DNA of 64,000 bases, taken from Salinigranum halophilum (GTDB lineage Archaea > Halobacteriota > Halobacteria > Halobacteriales > Haloferacaceae). A model generated the notes under the pieces. It did no database searches. It saw only the letters and a list, made by a program, of their open reading frames with translations, and had not been told where the DNA came from. The DNA lies in NCBI RefSeq assembly GCF_007004735.1, contig NZ_SSNL01000007.1, forward strand, positions 62,001-126,000, given 5' to 3'. The position numbers were made by a program, and so were the translations under genes. Positions 40,772 through 49,701 of this stretch are shown here, one piece after another (position 1 is the first letter of the stretch; every line of letters starts with the position of its first letter).

Positions 40772-43516
40772 ATGCAGGACGTCCCTACCCCGCTGCCGTC
40801 CGAGACGACCGGACGGGTCGGGGTCGCGCTCGCTCACGCCCGCGCCCGCCCGGTCGTCGTGAGCGTCGCCGCCGTCCTCCTCGTCGCGTTGCTGGCGCGC
40901 TCGTACATCTACGCCGGCGTCTTTCGCGGTGACACGGTCGTCTTCCTCGCGAACGACCCGTACTTCTACCGCTTCGTCGTCGAGCGACACGTCGCGACCG
41001 CCGGCGGCGACCCTGCGCTCCTCGTCCGCTACGACGGCCGCGACCCGTTCCTCGTCGTCGCGCTCGCGCTCGTCGTGACACTCCTCGGCGGTGTCGACCA
41101 GACCCCACTCGTCCTCGCGTGGTACCCCGTCGTCGTCGGGGTCGTCACCGTCGCTCTCGTCTTCGTGCTCGCCACGCTCGTCACGTCGTCACGGCTCGTC
41201 GGGGTGGTCGCCGCCGTCGCGCTCGCGCTCACCCCCGCACACGTCGTTCGGACCGCGCTCGGCTTCTCGGACCACCACGCCGCGGACTTCCTCTGGCTCG
41301 TCGTCGGGGCGACCCTGCTCGTCCTTCTCTGGCAGGCCGCCTCGACGCGCCGCCGGGTCACTCTCGTGTTCGCGCTCACCGTCGTGCTCGCGGTTCAGGT
41401 GTCGTCGTGGGAGGCCGGCGTCATGCTCGCGCTCCCCGCCGGCCTCGCTGTCGTCCTCGGTGCCGTCCTCGACGTCGCCGCCGACCGCCGCCCCCGCGCG
41501 GGCCTCAGCGCCGCCGCGTCGTTCGTCGGGGCCGCCCTGCTGGTCGCGGCCGCGTTCGCCTGGTTCGGCTGGCAGACGCCCGGCGTCGTCCTCGCGTTCG
41601 GCCTGCTCGCAGCGTGTATCGTGCTGAGCGTCGTCGCCCTCGCCGCGCTCGACGCCTCCGAGATTGCCGCCCGGCTGTCACTCGGCCTGACGGCTCTCCC
41701 CGTCGTCGTCGGTCTCGTGGCCGCGGTCGCCGTCTTCGACGAACGGTTCGCCCCCGTCCGGTCGCTCGTCGCCGCCGGGGCCGTGTTCCTCGAGGAGTCG
41801 CGCACCACCGGTATCGCGGAGACGGTCTCGCTCGTCGGTGGCCCGCTCGGCCCCCTCACGGGCCCGCTCTCGCTGTTCGGTCTGCTGCTGTTCCTCGCGC
41901 TCCCCTCGCTCCTGCGGGCTTCGCTCGCCGCCCTCCGAACCAGCGACGTCGGGGTCGCCGTCGTCGCGACGTACACCTGGTACTTCCTCGCCTCGGCGCT
42001 CGTCCAGCGCCGCTTCGCCGGCGAACTCTCGCCGTTCGTCGCCGTCTTCGTCGGCCTCGCTCTCGTTTCTCTCGCCCGACGGACGGGCGTCTGCTCGGTC
42101 TCTGACTCCTCCACAGGAGCCACAGGGCCCGCCGTCTCTCGCTCCGCTCTCGTCGCCGCCCGCGGACGGTTTCGTCGCTACGGCCCGGCGGCCTTCTCCG
42201 TCCTCGTCGCCGTCCTCGTCGTCACGAGTTCGGGCGTGCTCGCGGTGAAACTCAACCAGTCCGCCGCCACCGACGCCGAGGTCGACGCGGCCACGGCTAT
42301 GCGTGCGTACGCGGTCGACCGTGACCTCGTGTACCCCGAGAGCTACGTCCTCAGCCCGCTCGGAACGAACCGGCTGTTCAACTACGAGGTGAACGCCGAC
42401 AGCATCCCCGAACTCTCCTACCGCTACGCGGAGGCGCACTACGCGACGTTCGTCCACAGCGACTCGCCCGAGCGGCAGTACCGGCGGCACCACGAACAGG
42501 TCGGGTTCGTCGTCACGACCCACGACGTGCGCGCCGGCTCTCCCGCTTCGACCTGGGCCCGCCTCCACCAGCGACTCGGGAGCCGCGGTGACGGCTTCGA
42601 GGGGACGGGCCACTACCGACTCGTCTACGCCAGCGACGACGGCTCGGTCCGTGCGTTCGCGCTCGTTCCCGGTGCCGTCGTCGTCGGGCGGGCCGCCGCC
42701 GACGAGCGTGTCTCGCTCTCGCTCCCCGTGACCGTCGGCGACCAGTCGTTCGTCTACGCGCGCGAGGCGACGACGACCGCCGTCGGCTGGTACGCCGTCA
42801 CCGTCCCTTATTCCGGCACCTACACCGTGGACGGCCAGGCGGTCACGGTCAGCGAGGCCGACGTCCGTGACGGCCGGTTCGTCACGGTCGGCGCTCCCGC
42901 GTACACGCCGACGACCGCCCGCTGGTCGCTCGACGCGGCCGACGGTGACGTCGCGTTCGACCCCGTCGGTGGGTACCACGGGCGCGTTTCCGGTCCGGTG
43001 TGGACCGACGACGGCCTCTGGTTCCGGGGCACCGGGGGTGTCGTCGTCCCCGGCGGCCCGACGCCGACTGCCGAGACCGGCCTGGCGCTCACCGTCCGGT
43101 TCGCCGGCCTCGACGACGTGAGCCGGGACTCTCCCGAGCCGACCCGATTCCAGCGTCTCGTCGCCGCTGCGCCTTCCGGGCGGTACACGACGACGGACGG
43201 CTACCAGGTCGGCATCGTCGACGGCCGCATCGTCGGTGCGCTGGGTGACGGCCCCGGCGCGGCCGACGTCCGCGGGCCGGCCGTCGACGACGGCGCACCC
43301 CACACCGTGAGCCTCCTGTGGGATGGGGAGGTGGTGCGACTCGTCGTGGACGGGGCCGTCGTCGACGAGACGCCCTACGCGGGACGCATCACCCCCACCA
43401 CCACGCTCGTCATCGGGGACACCACCGACGGCCGCTACCCCTTCCGCGGCGTCGTCACGGACGTGCGACTCGACCTCGTCCGCGCGAGCGAACCGCCCGA
43501 GGGGCACGAGACGTGA
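40772..43516 (+). CDS. STT3/AglB-like membrane protein with C-terminal LamG-like domain
   Basis: A 914-residue protein. The N-terminal 480 residues have about a dozen membrane helices, the acidic motif NDPYFYRFVVERH (61-73) and GFSDHH (164-169), both hallmarks of oligosaccharyltransferase STT3/AglB. The extracellular part lacks the WWDYG catalytic motif; the matching region reads VLSPLGTNRLFNYEVNADSI. The C-terminal 210 residues form a concanavalin/LamG-like jelly roll (DPVGGYHGRVSGPVWTDDG, DGAPHTVSLLWDGEVVRLVV). It may be a divergent glycosyltransferase for S-layer or other glycans. It stands alone, with no other N-glycosylation gene nearby. Confidence 0.85.
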   Translation: MQDVPTPLPSETTGRVGVALAHARARPVVVSVAAVLLVALLARSYIYAGVFRGDTVVFLANDPYFYRFVVERHVATAGGDPALLVRYDGRDPFLVVALALVVTLLGGVDQTPLVLAWYPVVVGVVTVALVFVLATLVTSSRLVGVVAAVALALTPAHVVRTALGFSDHHAADFLWLVVGATLLVLLWQAASTRRRVTLVFALTVVLAVQVSSWEAGVMLALPAGLAVVLGAVLDVAADRRPRAGLSAAASFVGAALLVAAAFAWFGWQTPGVVLAFGLLAACIVLSVVALAALDASEIAARLSLGLTALPVVVGLVAAVAVFDERFAPVRSLVAAGAVFLEESRTTGIAETVSLVGGPLGPLTGPLSLFGLLLFLALPSLLRASLAALRTSDVGVAVVATYTWYFLASALVQRRFAGELSPFVAVFVGLALVSLARRTGVCSVSDSSTGATGPAVSRSALVAARGRFRRYGPAAFSVLVAVLVVTSSGVLAVKLNQSAATDAEVDAATAMRAYAVDRDLVYPESYVLSPLGTNRLFNYEVNADSIPELSYRYAEAHYATFVHSDSPERQYRRHHEQVGFVVTTHDVRAGSPASTWARLHQRLGSRGDGFEGTGHYRLVYASDDGSVRAFALVPGAVVVGRAAADERVSLSLPVTVGDQSFVYAREATTTAVGWYAVTVPYSGTYTVDGQAVTVSEADVRDGRFVTVGAPAYTPTTARWSLDAADGDVAFDPVGGYHGRVSGPVWTDDGLWFRGTGGVVVPGGPTPTAETGLALTVRFAGLDDVSRDSPEPTRFQRLVAAAPSGRYTTTDGYQVGIVDGRIVGALGDGPGAADVRGPAVDDGAPHTVSLLWDGEVVRLVVDGAVVDETPYAGRITPTTTLVIGDTTDGRYPFRGVVTDVRLDLVRASEPPEGHET

Positions 43517-43599
43517 GTGCCCGGTCGCCGCGTCCGAGACTGCCACACCCCGCTGCCTCTGTCGACGCTTTCTAACGCGGCGGTGTCGTACCGACTCGC

Positions 43600-44202
43600 A
43601 TGAACGCACCGGAGTTCACCGAGACCGTTCGAGACGACCACGAGACGCCGCTGTCGCGACTCGGTTCGTCGAAGTGGGTGTACGCGCTCACCGGCGGGGA
43701 GATGGCCGGTGACGCCGTCGAAGCCGCCTGGGCCGTCGAGGCGCGCGCCGCCCGCGAGACGTTCGAAGCGTGGGCGGCGGACGACCCGACCGAGGAGGCG
43801 GAGCGTGCTTTCGCCGACGTCGCCGCGTTCGCGGCCGAACACGGCGGTGACGGCGAGGCGGAGACGCCTCCGACGTACGAGGCGCTCGCGGACCTGACGG
43901 GAACGGCCGCCCGCGCCGGCGGCCTCCTCGCGTGGACCCTCGTCGCGGAGAAGACGCTCGCACAGATGGTCGGGTTCTTCGTCGGCGACGCCGACCCCTC
44001 GACGGCGAACACCTTCCGCGACCGCAAGAGCGGCGTTCGAGAGGCGCGCGAGACGGCCGAGGCGCTCCTCGACGAGGTCTGTTCCGACGACGACGCCTGG
44101 GCGGCCGCCCGTACCGGCGCTGACGCCGTCGTCGAGGCGGCGTACGCCGACTACGTCGACACGCTCGAGTCCATGGGCATCAAGCCGAAGAACGTCTGCT
44201 GA
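43600..44202 (+). CDS. conserved haloarchaeal helical protein, function unknown
   Basis: A 200-residue, Ala/Glu-rich, fully helical-looking protein (MNAPEFTETVRDDHETPLSR, LGSSKWVYALTGGEMAGDAV). The long helices and a His in the N-terminal part recall the ferritin-like/rubrerythrin fold, but the paired ExxH metal motifs are not present, so the name rubrerythrin is not justified. The C-terminal MGIKPKNVC ends with a lone cysteine. It is probably a single-gene unit; an ORB cluster follows it. Confidence 0.7.
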   Translation: MNAPEFTETVRDDHETPLSRLGSSKWVYALTGGEMAGDAVEAAWAVEARAARETFEAWAADDPTEEAERAFADVAAFAAEHGGDGEAETPPTYEALADLTGTAARAGGLLAWTLVAEKTLAQMVGFFVGDADPSTANTFRDRKSGVREARETAEALLDEVCSDDDAWAAARTGADAVVEAAYADYVDTLESMGIKPKNVC

Positions 44203-44224
44203 CGCTTCGGTAGTCGGTCCCATA

Positions 44225-44246
44225 CCCCCCCCGTTTCAACTGGAAC
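44225..44246 (-). repeat. ORB-like element, cluster member 1
   Basis: Minus-strand TTCCAGTTGAAACGGGGGGG. The 5' two-thirds match the origin ORBs at 24916 and 25121 exactly; the AAGGGGT end is replaced by a pure G-run. It lies in the 213-base gap 44203-44415, about 19 kb from the unwinding element. Confidence 0.75.
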
Positions 44247-44270
44247 CTCCTCTCACCGTTCGCCCCGCAG

Positions 44271-44294
44271 AACCCGTTCGCTTCCACTGGAACT
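44271..44294 (-). repeat. degenerate ORB-like element, cluster member 2
   Basis: Minus-strand TTCCAGTGGAAGCGAACGGG with TT. It has GAAGC and GAACGGGT in place of GAAAC and GAAGGGGT, so it is weaker, but is in the same orientation as member 1, 24 bases away. Confidence 0.55.
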
Positions 44295-44390
44295 CGTTCC
44301 CACGACCCGCGACCACGTTCACCATCTGGTCGCAGTACGTCGGTTCTTCCCGTACCAGTCGCCGCTCGCGAGCTTCGTCCGCGGGCGAAC

Positions 44391-44413
44391 GCTCCACCTG
44401 AAACGAAGGGGGC
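44391..44413 (+). repeat. ORB-like element, cluster member 3
   Basis: CTCCACCTGAAACGAAGGGG followed by GCG. It is in plus orientation, 97 bases right of member 2, and nearly touches the stop codon of the gene at 44416. The DNA between is not AT-rich, unlike at the origin. Confidence 0.75.
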
Positions 44414-44415
44414 GT

Positions 44416-44685
44416 TCAGACGCCGGCGACGCCCCGTCGGTACTCCGTGAGCTGTTCGCGGGCAGCGACGACGTGGCCGTGGAGGTCCCCCTCGGTCTCG
44501 CCGGCGATTTCGTACAGCGCGTTCATGTGTCGGTCGAGTCTGCCGTGGTCGGGCCCCTCCTCGCGGGCCGCGAGCGTCGCGATCTGATTCGAGTGGTCGT
44601 ACAGGCGTCCCTGGAGGTCACCCTCGGCCAGTTCGCTCGCCTTCCGGAGCTCTTCGCTTGCGGCTTCGAGTGCGGTGCGTGACAT
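44416..44685 (-). CDS. small conserved haloarchaeal helical protein
   Basis: An 89-residue protein, [20 protein letters not shown] at the start and a C-terminal [13 protein letters not shown]. It is likely a helical hairpin of charged amphipathic helices with internal repetition ([20 protein letters not shown] against [18 protein letters not shown]), so two similar halves are visible. The function is unknown. It diverges from uvrB, with 121 bases between. Confidence 0.75.
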   Translation of the reverse strand: MSRTALEAASEELRKASELAEGDLQGRLYDHSNQIATLAAREEGPDHGRLDRHMNALYEIAGETEGDLHGHVVAAREQLTEYRRGVAGV

Positions 44686-44806
44686 ACCGTGGCGTACGCC
44701 GCCCGGGCGCAAAACCGTTGGCACCTCGGGACGGATTGACGGTATCTGCGACGCCGCGCCGCCGAGGGCCGAGCGAGCCAAGTACGTCCGTCGCATACCC
44801 TCGGGC

Positions 44807-46855
44807 GTGACAGACAGCCCGCTCTCCGTGGACCGTCCCGAGGCCGACGTGCCGTTCCGCGTCGACGCGCCGTTCGAGCCTGCGGGCGACCAGCCGGCGG
44901 CCATCGAGACGCTCGCGCGCGGGTTCGAGGAGGGGATGCAGCGACAGACCTTGCTCGGCGTGACCGGCTCCGGCAAGACCAACACCGTCTCGTGGGTCGT
45001 CGAGGAGATACAGCAGCCCACCCTCGTCATCGCCCACAACAAGACGCTCGCCGCGCAGTTGTACGAGGAGTTCCGAAACCTCTTCCCCGACAACGCGGTC
45101 GAGTACTTCGTCTCGTACTACGACTACTACCAGCCCGAGGCCTACATCGAACAGACCGACACGTACATCGACAAGGACATGTCGATAAACGAGGAGATCG
45201 ACCGCCTGCGCCACTCGGCGACGCGGTCGCTTCTCACCCGCGACGACGTCATCGTCGTCGCCTCGGTGTCGGCCATCTACGGGCTCGGTGACCCGCGGAC
45301 GTACGAGGACATGGCACTCCGACTCGAGGTCGGCGACGAACTCGACCGCGACGAACTGCTCCGGCGGCTCGTGGACCTCAACTACGAGCGCAACGACGTC
45401 GATTTCCAGCAGGGCACCTTCCGGGTCCGTGGCGACACCGTCGAGGTGTTTCCCATGTACGGTCGCCACGCCGTCCGCGTGGAGTTCTGGGGTGACGAGG
45501 TCGACCGCATGGCGAAACTCGACCCGCTGACGGGAGAAGTCGTCTCCGCCGAGCCAGCGGTGCTCGTCCACCCCGCAGAGCACTACTCCATCCCCGAGCA
45601 GACCCTCGACGCGGCCATCGGCGAGATCGAGGACCTGATGGACGACCGGGTGCGGTACTTCGAGCGGCAGGGCGACCTCGTGGCCGCCCAGCGCATCGAG
45701 GAACGCACCACGTTCGACATCGAGATGCTCCAGGAGACGGGCTACTGTTCGGGCATCGAGAACTACTCGGTCCACCTCTCGGACCGCGAGTCGGGCGACC
45801 CGCCGTACACCCTCCTGGACTACTTCCCCGACGACTTTCTCACCGTGGTCGACGAGTCCCACCAGACCCTCCCGCAGATCAAAGGGCAGTTCGCGGGCGA
45901 CAAGTCGCGGAAGGACTCGCTCGTCGAGAACGGCTTTCGCCTCCCGACCGCGTACGACAACCGCCCCCTGACGTTCGAGGAGTTCGAAGAGAAGACCGCG
46001 AAGACGCTGTACGTCTCGGCGACGCCCGCCGACTACGAACGCGAGCAGTCCGAACAGATCGCCGAACAGATCGTCCGCCCGACCCACCTCGTCGACCCGG
46101 AGGTCGAAATCGCCCCCGCGACGGGGCAGGTCGACGACCTCCTCGACCGCATCTCGGACCTCCCCGACGACGAGCGCGCGCTCGTCACCACCCTGACGAA
46201 ACGGATGGCCGAGGACCTCACCGAGTACCTCGAGGAGTCGGGCGTCGCCGTCGAGTACATGCACGACGAGACCGACACGCTGGAGCGACACGAGATCATC
46301 CGCTCGCTCCGACTGGGAGATATCGACGTCCTCGTCGGCATCAACCTCCTCCGCGAGGGGCTCGACATCCCCGAGGTCTCGCTGGTGGCCATCCTCGACG
46401 CCGACCAGGAGGGGTTCCTCCGCTCGGAGGCGACGCTGATTCAGACGATGGGGCGGGCGGCGCGAAACGTCAACGGGAGGGTCGTCCTCTACGCCGACTC
46501 GCCCTCGAACGCCATGGAATCGGCCATCGAGGAGACGCGCCGTCGCCGCGAGATTCAGCGGGAGTTCAACGAGGCGCACGGCTACACGCCCGAGACCATC
46601 CAGAAGGCGGTCAGCGAGATGAACCTCCCAGGGTCGAAGACGGACACTGGTGGCGTCTCACGGGAGCAGCCGACGGACTCCGACGAGGCGCGAGCGCAGA
46701 TCGAAGAACTGGAAGCGCGCATGGACGAGGCCGCGAGCAACCTGGAGTTCGAACTCGCGGCGGACATCCGCGACCGCATCCGCGACCTCAGGCGCGAGTA
46801 CGACCTCGACCGCGAGGACGACGGCGTCGCGCCGGAACTCGACCCGGAGTTCTGA
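44807..46855 (+). CDS. uvrB: excinuclease ABC subunit B
   Basis: DNA damage recognition helicase of nucleotide excision repair; loads onto damage with UvrA and positions UvrC. The 682-residue protein has Walker [13 protein letters not shown] (about 51-62) and the beta-hairpin region [20 protein letters not shown]. The DEAD-like motif is [10 protein letters not shown], and the helicase motifs [20 protein letters not shown]-like and [12 protein letters not shown] follow. A C-terminal UVR motif ([18 protein letters not shown]) is present. The start is GTG at 44807, matching the family N-terminus. uvrA and uvrC are not in the window. A nudix gene follows after three bases. Confidence 0.96.
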   Translation: MTDSPLSVDRPEADVPFRVDAPFEPAGDQPAAIETLARGFEEGMQRQTLLGVTGSGKTNTVSWVVEEIQQPTLVIAHNKTLAAQLYEEFRNLFPDNAVEYFVSYYDYYQPEAYIEQTDTYIDKDMSINEEIDRLRHSATRSLLTRDDVIVVASVSAIYGLGDPRTYEDMALRLEVGDELDRDELLRRLVDLNYERNDVDFQQGTFRVRGDTVEVFPMYGRHAVRVEFWGDEVDRMAKLDPLTGEVVSAEPAVLVHPAEHYSIPEQTLDAAIGEIEDLMDDRVRYFERQGDLVAAQRIEERTTFDIEMLQETGYCSGIENYSVHLSDRESGDPPYTLLDYFPDDFLTVVDESHQTLPQIKGQFAGDKSRKDSLVENGFRLPTAYDNRPLTFEEFEEKTAKTLYVSATPADYEREQSEQIAEQIVRPTHLVDPEVEIAPATGQVDDLLDRISDLPDDERALVTTLTKRMAEDLTEYLEESGVAVEYMHDETDTLERHEIIRSLRLGDIDVLVGINLLREGLDIPEVSLVAILDADQEGFLRSEATLIQTMGRAARNVNGRVVLYADSPSNAMESAIEETRRRREIQREFNEAHGYTPETIQKAVSEMNLPGSKTDTGGVSREQPTDSDEARAQIEELEARMDEAASNLEFELAADIRDRIRDLRREYDLDREDDGVAPELDPEF

Positions 46856-46858
46856 CCC

Positions 46859-47275
46859 GTGTCCGACCCCACGCCCGCGCGTGACGACGACGGAGCGATG
46901 GTCTTCGCTGCCGGCGGCTTGCTGTGGCGCGACGACGGTTCGCTCGCCGTCGTCCACCGCCCCCGATACGACGACTGGAGCCTCCCGAAAGGGAAACTCG
47001 AACCGGGCGAACTCCTCCCCGAGACTGCGGTGCGCGAGGTCGAAGAGGAGACGGGGTTCGCCGTCGAGCGCGGAGGGTTCGCCGGTCGGTACCAGTACGA
47101 GGTGAGCGCGGGACCGAAGACCGTGTTCGTCTGGCACATGCGCGCCCGCGACGAGCGGGGACGACCGGACGACGAGGTGGACGAACTCGCGTGGCTCCGA
47201 GTCGCGGACGCGCTCGACCGGTTGACGTACGCGCTCGAACGCGACCTGCTCCGGCGTGTCGGCAGGGTCGACTGA
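46859..47275 (+). CDS. Nudix hydrolase
   Basis: A 138-residue hydrolase of nucleoside diphosphates linked to another group. The Nudix box GKLEPGELLPETAVREVEEETGF (positions 41-63 or so) is complete, with GAMVFAAGGLLWRDDGSLAVV before it. It resembles Ap4A/8-oxo-dGTP cleaning enzymes and its tight coupling to uvrB (GTG start three bases after the uvrB stop) suggests a role in nucleotide-pool sanitation alongside DNA repair. The actual substrate is undetermined. Confidence 0.9.
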   Translation: MSDPTPARDDDGAMVFAAGGLLWRDDGSLAVVHRPRYDDWSLPKGKLEPGELLPETAVREVEEETGFAVERGGFAGRYQYEVSAGPKTVFVWHMRARDERGRPDDEVDELAWLRVADALDRLTYALERDLLRRVGRVD

Positions 47276-47309
47276 CTGGTCACTCCGGGGGAAACGGTGA
47301 TTTCCTCTC

Positions 47310-48248
47310 GTGGCGTACTGGCGCTTCGACATGAACCGCGCGCTCCCGACCGAACCGGAGGAACAGCCACCCTACGGGCCCGCACCGGGTGAGCGAACCT
47401 GGGCGCTCGGACGCCTGCGCGCGAGCGGGCCGTGGTCCCAGAGCGGCTCACACCGACGACTCCGCGGGAGACTCGCGGCGTATCGCCTCCAGCTCGACGC
47501 CGTCGACGAGGTCACCGGAGCCGAGCGGCTCCCGCGGCTCGAACCCCTACTCGACGCCGCCGAGGCGGCACTCACCGAGGGCGACGTCGACCGGGCGTGG
47601 GCGTGTTTCCACGCCGCGGTCGAGGTGGAACTGCTCGCGGACGCACTCGGCGGTGACGGCCGCGTCGACGACTGGGCCGAACTGCTCGCGGCGGAGACGA
47701 CGAAGCTGGATTCGGCGTGGCGACGGGCGGCGGCGACCGCGCTGCTCGAATCGGGCGACGCGCACGCGCTGTACCACGTCCGTCGCCTCCTCGACGAACA
47801 GTACGACAACATGTGGCGGCAGCTCCGGACCTTCAGGCGATACCTCGGCGCGCTCGCCACCCTCTCTCTTCTCTTCGTCGTGAGCGTCGTCGCCGTCGAC
47901 GCGCTCGGCGGCCCGTTACTCCCCGACGTCGGGACCTCCCTGTTCGTCGCCGTCGCGCTCTTCGGCGGCCTCGGGGCGACGGTGAGCGCGGCGCTCTCGG
48001 CCGGCCGCGACTCCACTCGGAACCCCGAACGGCTGGTCGACGCCTGGGTCGGACTCGCCCGCGTCGCCGTCGGGATGGCCGCGGCGCTCGCGCTCTTCGT
48101 CTTCCTCCACTCCGGCGTCGTCTCTCTCGGTCCGCTGTCGTCGGCACTCGCGCTCGCCGTCGCGTTCGTCGCGGGCTTCTCCGACCGCCTCCTCGTCCGA
48201 ACCGTCGGGACGGTCGTCGAACCCGACGACAGGGCGGACGGTTCGTGA
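47310..48248 (+). CDS. membrane protein with helical cytoplasmic domain, function unknown
   Basis: A 312-residue protein. The N-terminal 175 residues are soluble and helical (RLRGRLAAYRLQLDAVDEV, DVDRAWACFHAAVEVELLAD, HALYHVRRLLDEQYDNMWRQL). Four membrane helices follow at about 183-205, 212-232, 250-272 and 276-297. I do not recognise the family; the layout could mean a sensor or a helical adaptor at the membrane. The start was put at GTG 47310 but an ATG at 47331 is equally possible. It lies 34 bases after the nudix stop. Confidence 0.68.
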   Translation: MAYWRFDMNRALPTEPEEQPPYGPAPGERTWALGRLRASGPWSQSGSHRRLRGRLAAYRLQLDAVDEVTGAERLPRLEPLLDAAEAALTEGDVDRAWACFHAAVEVELLADALGGDGRVDDWAELLAAETTKLDSAWRRAAATALLESGDAHALYHVRRLLDEQYDNMWRQLRTFRRYLGALATLSLLFVVSVVAVDALGGPLLPDVGTSLFVAVALFGGLGATVSAALSAGRDSTRNPERLVDAWVGLARVAVGMAAALALFVFLHSGVVSLGPLSSALALAVAFVAGFSDRLLVRTVGTVVEPDDRADGS

Positions 48249-48363
48249 GGGCGCACCCGGGCAGCCTCGCGCTCGACCTGTCAATGCAATTTTGTGCCTC
48301 GCGTTCGCACGCCGTCGGCGAATCTCAACTTTTTCAAACGGTGAATCCATACGAGGCTCCACG

Positions 48364-48438
48364 ATGATTCGTACTGTCACGAGCGGAGGCGCTAGCGCTC
48401 ATCGTCACTTCAACCCGGCGACCGGAGGGATCACCTGA
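48364..48438 (+). CDS. possible 24-residue leader peptide before the exporter gene
   Basis: An ATG at 48364 opens a 24-codon frame (MIRTVTSGGASAHRHF then NPATGGIT). CTTTTTCAAAC at about 48331-48341 lies 28 bases before it, the right spacing for a TATA box, so a leaderless transcript could start here. It ends 161 bases before the TauE/SafE gene, inside the 351-base gap 48249-48599. Leader peptides with attenuation are one reading; no cysteine, aromatic or stalling motif is obvious. This may be only a chance frame. Confidence 0.35.
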   Translation: MIRTVTSGGASAHRHFNPATGGIT

Positions 48439-48440
48439 CG

Positions 48441-48584
48441 ATGTCTCGGGCCCCGTCCGTCCCGACCGACCTCGAAGCACACTGTTCTCACGCCCGGACT
48501 CCGTCCGAGTCTCGTGCGTCAGTTCCTGCGTCTGTGTCCGTGCTGTCACCGAGTCTCCCGACCGTCAGTCTCGTCGACAACTAA
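48441..48584 (+). CDS. possible second small frame in the exporter leader
   Basis: Two bases after the first small stop, ATG at 48441 opens 47 codons (MSRAPSVPTDLEAHCSHART onward, Ser/Val/Pro-rich) ending 15 bases before the TauE/SafE ATG. The close spacing of all three frames is suggestive of a leader mRNA, but the composition is poor for a haloarchaeal protein (few acidic residues), so a non-coding leader is more likely. Confidence 0.2.
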   Translation: MSRAPSVPTDLEAHCSHARTPSESRASVPASVSVLSPSLPTVSLVDN

Positions 48585-48599
48585 CGCTACACAACGCCA

Positions 48600-49697
48600 A
48601 TGTCTGACACCCCCTCATACAGCCGTGTCCAGAAGTCGTTCCTGAAGTACCAGCACGTGTTCGTCCTGTTCGCGCCCGTGCTGTTCATCACCTCGGTGTA
48701 CTTCGCGGCACCGACGCCCGCCGACACCGGCTCCGGCTACTGGCTGGAGTTCTGGTGGCTCTTCCCGGTGTTCATGCTGGGTGCGACCATCGTCAACACC
48801 GTCGGTATCAGCGGGTCGGCGCTGTTCGTCCCGTTCCTCATCTTCATCTTCCCGCTGTTCGCCCAGCCGCTGACGCCACAGACCATCGTCAAGGTGGGGC
48901 TCATCAGCGAAGCGTTCGGCCTCTCGAGTTCGGCCGTGGCGTTCATCCAGTACGGACTCGTCGACCGCCGACTGGCGCTGTCGCTCGTCGCCGGGTCGAT
49001 TCCGTTCGTCATCGGGGGCGCGCTGCTCTCGTTCGTCATCCCCGAGGTGCTGTTCCACTCGCTCCTCGGACTCGCGCTCCTGGCGGCGTCGTACCTCCTG
49101 TTCACGGCCGACCTCGGGCACGGTGACCACGACGGCTCGGCGAGTTCCGACGCGGACGCGACCACGGCGGCCGACGGTGGCACCGTCGCCCTCCCGAACG
49201 ACCCCGGCAAACTCGGCCCGGCGGGCGTCCGCACCGACGACGACGGCACCGTCACCCGGGTCGACCGCGAGGGCGACGACTACACCTACACCCGGTCGGG
49301 CTACCTGCGACGCTTCGCCAACTACAGCGTCGGCGGGACGTTCCAGGGCCTCGCCGGCTTCGGCGTCGGCGAACTCGGCATCGTCTCGATGCTCGGAACC
49401 AAGGTTCCGGTTCGCGTGGCCATCGGCACCAACCACATCGTCGTCGCGCTGACCGCGGTGCTGGCGTCTGTCGTCCACGTCTTCGGCGGCGGCATCGTCG
49501 GCGGGCACTCGCTCAGCCTCGCGACGACGCCGTGGAACATGGTCGTCTTCACCGTTCCGGCGACGGTCATCGGTGGACAGATCGCCCCCTACGTGTCGAA
49601 CGCGCTCGAGACGGACACCATCAAGAACGGCGTCGGCGTCCTCTTCGCCGTCATCTCGATCGCGCTGTTCCTCATGGCCGCGGGAGGTATCCTCTGA
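48600..49697 (+). CDS. TauE/SafE-family sulfite/anion exporter
   Basis: A 365-residue membrane protein of the TauE/SafE (DUF81) family, which exports sulfite, sulfoacetate or related anions. There are about nine helices, with the family repeat seen as VGISGSALFVPFLIFIFPLF and again GLAGFGVGELGIVSMLGTKV. A long soluble loop (about residues 175-225, acidic, with EGDDYTYTRSGYLRRF) separates the halves. It is preceded by a 351-base leader region and followed one base later by uspA, so the two share an operon. Substrate is not known. Confidence 0.88.
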   Translation: MSDTPSYSRVQKSFLKYQHVFVLFAPVLFITSVYFAAPTPADTGSGYWLEFWWLFPVFMLGATIVNTVGISGSALFVPFLIFIFPLFAQPLTPQTIVKVGLISEAFGLSSSAVAFIQYGLVDRRLALSLVAGSIPFVIGGALLSFVIPEVLFHSLLGLALLAASYLLFTADLGHGDHDGSASSDADATTAADGGTVALPNDPGKLGPAGVRTDDDGTVTRVDREGDDYTYTRSGYLRRFANYSVGGTFQGLAGFGVGELGIVSMLGTKVPVRVAIGTNHIVVALTAVLASVVHVFGGGIVGGHSLSLATTPWNMVVFTVPATVIGGQIAPYVSNALETDTIKNGVGVLFAVISIALFLMAAGGIL

Positions 49698-49701
49698 GAT
49701 G

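Noticed and set aside
43600-44202. Naming this protein a rubrerythrin
   Set aside because: The paired ExxH di-iron motifs are not found.
44225-44413. Three ORBs as a second replication origin
   Set aside because: No orc gene is adjacent and the DNA between the ORBs is not AT-rich; kept as a binding cluster only.
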